Shown here: positions 56,512 through 64,000 of the stretch, one piece after another
Numbering within the stretch: the stretch's first letter is position 1
Layout: each line of letters begins with the position of its first letter
NCBI RefSeq assembly: GCF_003014555.1
Contig: NZ_PYGE01000006.1
Location: 186,001-250,000 of the forward strand
DNA length: 64,000 bases
Source of the DNA: Haloactinopolyspora alba
GTDB taxonomy: Bacteria; Actinomycetota; Actinomycetes; Jiangellales; Jiangellaceae
Direction: 5' to 3'
The notes under the pieces: model-generated
What the model was told of the DNA's origin: nothing
Databases searched by the model: none
What the model saw: only the letters and a program-made list of their open reading frames with translations
Position numbers and translations under genes: made by a program

Positions 56512-56532
56512 GCGATCCGTCGATCGACGGGC

Positions 56533-56979
56533 TCACGGCACCGCCGGCAGGACGAGCCGATCCCCGGCGTGGATGTCACCCGCCGAGCGCAACTCGTTGA
56601 GCTCGACGATGGCCGTGACCACCTCGCGCGGATCGGCGCCGGGTGCGTACTCACCGGCGACCTCCCACAACGTGTCACCCGACCCGATGCGCACGGTCTC
56701 GCCGGCGGGTTCGACGGACGTCTCCGCCCACGGACGCGCGACGCCCAGCACCCCCGCAGCCACGAGAACGAGCCATGCGATCGCAAGCACCACCCGGCCG
56801 CGACGGGTGAGTCGCGCGCCATGCACCGTCGGCGGCGCGGAGCCGCCGCACTCCACCGGCAACGGCACGCCCGACGGGCGCCGCCGCGCGCCGGTACGCA
56901 CTTGTGTCCGCACCGGCGCGGATCGCACCACCACACGAGCGTTCGTCTGCTCCGTCGGCTCGTACATCGTCGTCGCCAT
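56533..56979 (-). CDS. small LysM-domain membrane protein
   Basis: A 148-residue protein with a basic, disordered N-terminus (about 1-58), one membrane helix (about 61-80) and a C-terminal LysM domain (about 93-146, RIGSGDTLWEVAGEYAPG and LNELRSAGDIHAGDRLVLP). LysM binds peptidoglycan. It is divergent from lexA, and a LysM protein at this place is conserved in actinobacteria, suggesting joint control by DNA damage, though this is not known. GGAGG stands before the ATG. Confidence 0.9.
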   Translation of the reverse strand: MATTMYEPTEQTNARVVVRSAPVRTQVRTGARRRPSGVPLPVECGGSAPPTVHGARLTRRGRVVLAIAWLVLVAAGVLGVARPWAETSVEPAGETVRIGSGDTLWEVAGEYAPGADPREVVTAIVELNELRSAGDIHAGDRLVLPAVP

Positions 56980-57073
56980 GCCCGACCCTCCTGTCAGCTA
57001 TCCGCACAACAGTTCGATAGAACGGCTGTACGAAAAGTTGTACACCTGGGGTCCGACAAAGTCGAGACACCTT

Positions 57074-57115
57074 CGAACAGATGTTTGATCGTGTCGCATG
57101 GACAGACTAGTCTGT
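57074..57115 (+). promoter_or_regulatory. lexA promoter with SOS box and a second palindrome
   Basis: TTGATC (57085-57090) and TAGTCT (57108-57113) are exactly 17 bases apart. The SOS box CGAACAGATGTTTG (57074-57087) overlaps the -35 and matches the actinobacterial GAACNNNNGTTC form with one change. A separate perfect 14-base palindrome, ACAGACTAGTCTGT (57102-57115), covers the -10. Confidence 0.8.
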
Positions 57116-57118
57116 GTC

Positions 57119-57220
57119 ATGTCCGTCGACCGTGTGCGGCGTTTTCGAACGCCGCGCCAGCCGGCGGGTCGTCCGCAGGTTCCCCTGAGCTGGAGGTGGC
57201 GTGGTGGCCATGCAAGGTGA
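57119..57220 (+). CDS. possible leaderless upstream ORF overlapping lexA
   Basis: ATG at 57119 lies 5 bases after the lexA -10 TAGTCT and would be translated at or near the transcript's 5' end. It reads 33 residues (begins [12 protein letters not shown]) and stops at 57218-57220, inside the lexA coding start. It spans the UUCG hairpin at 57136-57155. Evidence is only position; it may be chance. Confidence 0.3.
   Translation: MSVDRVRRFRTPRQPAGRPQVPLSWRWRGGHAR
57136..57155 (+). other. UUCG hairpin in the lexA leader
   Basis: GCGGCGTT-TTCG-AACGCCGC forms a perfect 8-bp stem with a TTCG loop, in the transcribed leader about 45 bases before the lexA start. Confidence 0.65.
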
Positions 57221-57929
57221 CAACGACAGCGACGCTGAAACCGAAGGCGCGTCGGTGCACTCGTTCCCCGAGACCCATGTGCATCCGGCCGACCTCACGG
57301 TCCGGCAACGCAAGGTGCTCGAGGTCATCCGCAACGCCGTGGGCCACCGCGGGTATCCGCCGAGCATGCGCGAGATCGGCCAGGCGGCCGGGCTGTCGAG
57401 CCCTTCCAGCGTGGCGCACCAGCTCAGTGTGCTCGAGGCGAAGGGTTACATCCGGCGCGATCCGCACCGTCCGCGCGCGCTCGAGGTCCTGCCTCCCGGG
57501 ACGGCGCCCGGCGACGCCACGCACGAACCCGAGCCGCAGGCCCAGCCCCGGCCCGAGCCGTCGTACGTTCCGCTGGTGGGCCGCATCGCCGCGGGCGGTC
57601 CCGTGCTCGCCGAGCAGGCGGTCGAGGACGTGTTCCCGCTCCCCCGCGAACTCGTCGGCGAAGGCACGCTGTTCATGCTCCGTGTCGCCGGGGACTCCAT
57701 GGTCGACGCCGCCATCTGCGACGGCGACTGGGTGGTGGTCCGGCAGCAACCGGTCGCCGAGAACGGCGAGATCATCGCCGCCATGATCGACAACGAAGCC
57801 ACGGTCAAGACGTACCGCCGACGCGACGGGCACGTGTGGCTGCTACCGCACAACGAAGCCTACGAGCCCATTCCGGGCGACGACGCCGTCGTCCTCGGCA
57901 GGGTCGTGGCCGTCATGCGACGCATCTGA
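57204..57929 (+). CDS. lexA: SOS repressor LexA
   Basis: The self-cleaving repressor of the DNA damage response, about 241 residues. The N-terminal winged helix ([40 protein letters not shown]) is followed by the S24 peptidase domain: cleavage site Ala-Gly in RIAAGGPV, catalytic Ser in VAGDSMVDA (about 165) and Lys in EATVKTYRR (about 202). GGAGG is 7 bases before the GTG at 57204; a GTG at 57201 is also in frame but only 4 bases away. The gene is convergent with dinG. Confidence 0.97.
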   Translation: MAMQGDNDSDAETEGASVHSFPETHVHPADLTVRQRKVLEVIRNAVGHRGYPPSMREIGQAAGLSSPSSVAHQLSVLEAKGYIRRDPHRPRALEVLPPGTAPGDATHEPEPQAQPRPEPSYVPLVGRIAAGGPVLAEQAVEDVFPLPRELVGEGTLFMLRVAGDSMVDAAICDGDWVVVRQQPVAENGEIIAAMIDNEATVKTYRRRDGHVWLLPHNEAYEPIPGDDAVVLGRVVAVMRRI

Positions 57930-57936
57930 GCGGCGC

Positions 57937-57975
57937 GCCCGGCTCAGCCGGAACCGACTCGGCCGGGTGCCGGGC
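57937..57975. terminator. possible bidirectional terminator between lexA and dinG
   Basis: GCCCGGC (57937-57943) and GCCGGGC (57969-57975) can close a long-loop hairpin that holds further CCGG pairs; it fills the 50-base gap between the convergent genes. Confidence 0.45.
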
Positions 57976-57979
57976 TGCG

Positions 57980-59959
57980 TCAGTCGTCCTTCGCGTCTGC
58001 CGCAGCCAGCCGTTGCAGCGCGCCGTTCACGACCTCCCGGTCGGTGGTGAACCACATGGGTGGCAACGACGCGCGCAGGTACCCGGAGTAACGAGCGGTC
58101 ACCAGCCGCGGGTCGAGCACCGCCACCACGCCACGGTCGCTCGACCGGCGGATGAGCCGCCCCGACCCCTGCGCCAGCAACAGCGCCGCATGGTTCGCCG
58201 CCACCGTCATGAAGCCGTTACCACCAGACTCCTCGACCGCACGCTGGCGCGCCGAGCTCAGCGGCTCGTCCGGGCGCGGGAACGGCAGCCGGTCGATCAC
58301 CACCAGTTGACACGACCCGCCAGGCACGTCCACGCCCTGCCACAGCGACAGCGTGCCGAACAGGCACGTCCGCTCATCGGCCGAGAACTCGCGCAGCAGC
58401 GTGGCCACGACGTCCTCTCCCTGGCACAGCACCGGCGTGTCCGGCAGCCGCTGTCGTACGGCTTCGGCAGCTTCCACCGCCGCGCGCCGCGACGAGAACA
58501 AGCCCAGGGTCCGCCCGCCGGCGGCCTGCATCAGCTCCACCAGCGCGTCGACGGCCTGTGGGCGCAGACCGTCGCGTCCGGGCGTCGGCAGGTCGCGGGC
58601 GACGTACAGGATCGCCTGCTTGCCGTAGTCGAACGGCGAGCCGACGTCCAGCGAGCGCCATGCCGGTGCGTCCTCTCCGAGCAGGCCGAACGACCCCGCC
58701 GCGGCGTCGAACGATCCGCCCAGCTCGAGCGTCGCCGACGTCGCCACCACGGTCGTCTCACCGAACAGACGCTCACGGAGCAGGCCCGCCACCGACAGCG
58801 GGGCCACCCGTACGATCCGCCCCCCACGTTCACGGTCCTCGGTCCAGATCACGTCGGATCCGCTGTTCGCGGCCATCCGCTCGGCGGTACCGAACACGTC
58901 GTCGGCCATCGTCTTCGCCGCCCGCCGCGCCGCCTCGGCGTCGGCCGAGCGCTCCTCGCGTGAGGTCGCGGCGAACCCCGACTGCACCGCGCGTGCCGCG
59001 TCCCGCAGGTCGACGACCGCGCCCGCCAACCGTTCCGGGAGCGCGTCCAGCCGACCCTCCGGCGCCTCCGCCAGCGCCTGGCGGAGCCGTTCACCGGCGG
59101 TACGCAGCTCGTCGGCGTCACCGTCGTCGACGTGGGAGCGGACCCGGACCGCGGTCCGGTCCACCACGCCCGGCCACAGGTCCGCGGTCGCCACGCTGGT
59201 GACCCGCGCCGCCAGCTCGTGCCCCTCGTCCACGACCACGACGCGATGCTCCGGCAGAACGGGCACGCCCTCCAGCGCGTCGATGGCCAGCAGCGCGTGG
59301 TTCGTCACGACGACGTCGGCCTCGTCGGCGCGCGCTCGGGCCACTTCGGCGAAGCACTCCTGCCCGTACGGGCACCGGCTCGCGCCCAGGCATTCCCGTG
59401 CGTCGACGGAGACCTGCGCCCACGCGCGGTCGCTCACGCCAGGGTCCAGCCGGTCGCGGTCGCCGCTGCCGCCCGTCGATGCCTGTTCCTCCGCCCAGTC
59501 GCGCGCGCGGATGACGTCAGCACCGAGGCTGCCCGGCGACGCCTCGTCGGCGGCGACGAGCTCGCCCTGCTCGTCGGGGGCGCCGTCGCGCACCCGGTGC
59601 AGGCACGCGTAGTTCGCCCTCCCCTTGAGCGTGGCCCACCGCGGGCGTCGGCCCAGCAGCGGCTCGGCGGCATCGGCCAGGGCCGGCAGGTCGCGGTCCA
59701 CCAGTTGCGCCTGAAGTGCCAGCGTGGCCGTCGCGACGATGACGGGGGTGTTGCTGGCGTCCGCGTGCAGCAACGCGGGCACCAGGTAGGCCAGCGACTT
59801 TCCGGTGCCGGTCCCCGCCTGCACCAGCAGGTGCTCGCCGGCATCGACGGCGTGGCCGACCGCTTCGGCCATCTCCACCTGGCCCGCACGCTGGGAACCT
59901 CCGACCGAGGTGACAGCGGCGGCCAGGAGCTTGTCGACGCTCACGTTGGCCTCAGTCAC
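57980..59959 (-). CDS. dinG: ATP-dependent helicase, DinG/XPD family
   Basis: A 659-residue superfamily 2 helicase. Walker A is QAGTGTGKSLAY (about 48-59), the DEAH-type box is VVDEGHELA, and motif VI reads QGSGRLIRRSSDRG. Four cysteines around YACLHR, ECLGASRCPYGQECF are placed like the XPD/DinG iron-sulfur cluster. It unwinds DNA, including R-loops and forks in related DinG proteins. It lies beside lexA, but no SOS box is visible in the region upstream of 59959. Confidence 0.93.
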   Translation of the reverse strand: MTEANVSVDKLLAAAVTSVGGSQRAGQVEMAEAVGHAVDAGEHLLVQAGTGTGKSLAYLVPALLHADASNTPVIVATATLALQAQLVDRDLPALADAAEPLLGRRPRWATLKGRANYACLHRVRDGAPDEQGELVAADEASPGSLGADVIRARDWAEEQASTGGSGDRDRLDPGVSDRAWAQVSVDARECLGASRCPYGQECFAEVARARADEADVVVTNHALLAIDALEGVPVLPEHRVVVVDEGHELAARVTSVATADLWPGVVDRTAVRVRSHVDDGDADELRTAGERLRQALAEAPEGRLDALPERLAGAVVDLRDAARAVQSGFAATSREERSADAEAARRAAKTMADDVFGTAERMAANSGSDVIWTEDRERGGRIVRVAPLSVAGLLRERLFGETTVVATSATLELGGSFDAAAGSFGLLGEDAPAWRSLDVGSPFDYGKQAILYVARDLPTPGRDGLRPQAVDALVELMQAAGGRTLGLFSSRRAAVEAAEAVRQRLPDTPVLCQGEDVVATLLREFSADERTCLFGTLSLWQGVDVPGGSCQLVVIDRLPFPRPDEPLSSARQRAVEESGGNGFMTVAANHAALLLAQGSGRLIRRSSDRGVVAVLDPRLVTARYSGYLRASLPPMWFTTDREVVNGALQRLAAADAKDD

Positions 59960-60030
59960 CCGTGTGACGGTACACGCTCGCGACGGCGCCGATGATCGTA
60001 TCCACCCTCCCTTTCACGCCAGAGCCGCCA

Positions 60031-60109
60031 CGTCACTAGGCCTGTGCACGCGTCACGAGGCCTGCAGGGGTGGTGACGCATGGAATTCCATGCGGGACGT
60101 GATCATTCC
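60031..60109. repeat. palindrome-rich element C, 79 bp
   Basis: Reverse complement of the element at 50864-50942 with 11 differences over 79 bases and no gaps; the identical core is 60058-60092. It lies between the divergent dinG and S9 peptidase genes, so it could affect both promoters. Confidence 0.85.
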
Positions 60110-60168
60110 GGAGCGAGAGCGGGGGCGCGGGCAGGTCGGGTTCGCGCGTCGTGATGGAATGCAGCGGT

Positions 60169-62007
<1,839 letters not shown>

Positions 62008-62017
62008 CCCGGGACGA

Positions 62018-63490
<1,473 letters not shown>

Positions 63491-63595
63491 ACACCTGCCT
63501 TGTCGGAGTGCGGGCGACGGTCGCCGCCCTCGTGACCGCCACGATCGCACGTCCCGCCGACAACGTCACCCGGGTTTCGCGGCCGTCGCGGTCTA

Positions 63596-63757
63596 CTACC
63601 GACCGTAGCTCGCTCCGGTGGACGCGGCCCACCGCAGTCTGGCCGCGGCGCGCAGGGTCGCGGCCCGGCGCTCGGCCTTCCCGGACTCCCGCTCGCGCGC
63701 GCGGCGCGAGGCTTCTCGGAGTACGGCTTCGCGTCGTTGCATCTGCGTCATGCTCAT
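63596..63757 (-). CDS. very small basic protein upstream of hflX
   Basis: A 53-residue, Arg- and Ala-rich protein (starts MSMTQMQRREAVLREASRRA). ATG at 63757 has GAGAGG about 7 bases upstream. No family is recognised. Its helical, highly charged make-up could bind nucleic acid, but that is a guess. It sits between dapF and hflX with about 105 bases to the hflX start. Confidence 0.5.
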   Translation of the reverse strand: MSMTQMQRREAVLREASRRARERESGKAERRAATLRAAARLRWAASTGASYGR

Positions 63758-63916
63758 GCACCGCCTCTCATCGGTGTACACACCCGTCGATGGGTGCCCA
63801 CACTCGGCACGCAAGGCCCGCTCCCCGGCGATCAGGTTCGTTCGCGGCTCCCGACGTCGTACTCCCTACTACTGAAGAAGACGTCCATGATGACGCGCAG
63901 GATGCTGTGACTTACC

Positions 63917-64000
63917 TCACGATTCGGTATCGACCGTGCCGCGCACGCCCAGCACCGCCGGCCCGGTCAGCAGGAGCTCGCCGTCCGGGCGCTCGGTCAC
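63917..64000 (-). CDS. dapF: diaminopimelate epimerase, 3' end only
   Basis: The last 27 residues, ending ...LLLTGPAVLGVRGTVDTES, match the DapF C-terminus (LTGPAVLVARGE-like). DapF converts LL- to meso-diaminopimelate for lysine and peptidoglycan. The frame runs off the window at base 64000. The place before hflX is the usual actinobacterial order. Confidence 0.8.
   Translation of the reverse strand: MTERPDGELLLTGPAVLGVRGTVDTES

Noticed and set aside
63758-63916. Second small gene between dapF and the 53-residue frame
   Set aside because: No frame with start, ribosome site and plausible composition was found.

Overview
This window is chromosomal DNA from a high-GC Gram-positive bacterium (Actinobacteria). 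Signs of this are about 70% GC, many GTG starts, stop/start overlaps of the ATGA/GTGA type, TANNNT -10 elements about 7 bases before leaderless start codons, a translational-type ileS T-box, a DivIVA/SepF/YggT division cluster, MraZ boxes, and a lexA-nrdR-nrdJ neighbourhood as in Streptomyces. The genus cannot be fixed from the sequence; a Jiangella-like or other non-Streptomyces actinobacterium is only a guess. I see no tRNA, rRNA, phage, transposase or CRISPR array. The window looks like core chromosome with a few accessory genes.

Layout. 1-1130: end of an alpha/beta hydrolase. 1376-4451 (minus): hisD-hisC-hisB, translationally coupled, with a leaderless promoter. 4562-10399 (minus): accessory catabolism, comprising a CE7 carbohydrate esterase with an overlapping PAS protein, an IclR regulator, a KDPG-type aldolase with a KDG-type PfkB kinase, and an acyl-CoA synthetase. 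10572-11066: YbaK deacylase. 11260-16697 (minus): a chorismate mutase fusion gene preceded by an apparent aromatic leader peptide and attenuator, then dnaE and a membrane protein. 17054-18813 (minus): rluD, a DksA/TraR protein and DUF167. 18870-22421 (plus): T-box and ileS.

22571-42094 (minus): the division and cell-wall cluster, read in the order mraZ, rsmH, ftsL, ftsI, murE, murF, mraY, murD, ftsW, murG, murC, ftsQ, a DinB-family gene, ftsZ, pgeF, sepF, yggT, divIVA. Nearly every mur/fts pair overlaps or is within 20 bases, so the block probably behaves as one long operon started at the MraZ-controlled promoter (42160-42204), with an extra AT-rich control region before ftsZ. lspA and yggS, usually found in this neighbourhood in actinobacteria, are absent. 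42624-47380 (plus): moxR, DUF58 and a TgpA-like transglutaminase, a probable secreted or membrane protein maturation module.

47620-52535: assorted genes (DUF3040, methyltransferase, aldo/keto reductase, spermidine-synthase-like, NmrA-like, uridine-kinase-like). 52770-59959: nrdR-nrdJ (B12-dependent ribonucleotide reductase and its repressor), a LysM protein divergent from lexA, and dinG: a DNA synthesis and repair block. 60169-64000: S9 peptidase, hflX, a very small basic protein and the 3' end of dapF.

The most unusual parts are between genes. They include the leader peptide and attenuator in front of the chorismate mutase fusion; seven alternating copies of GATCAGGTGAC; a family of palindrome-rich elements of about 79 bp present at least twice (86% identical) with a third diverged relative; long perfect inverted repeats; and a lexA promoter with an SOS box over the -35 and a second perfect palindrome over the -10.
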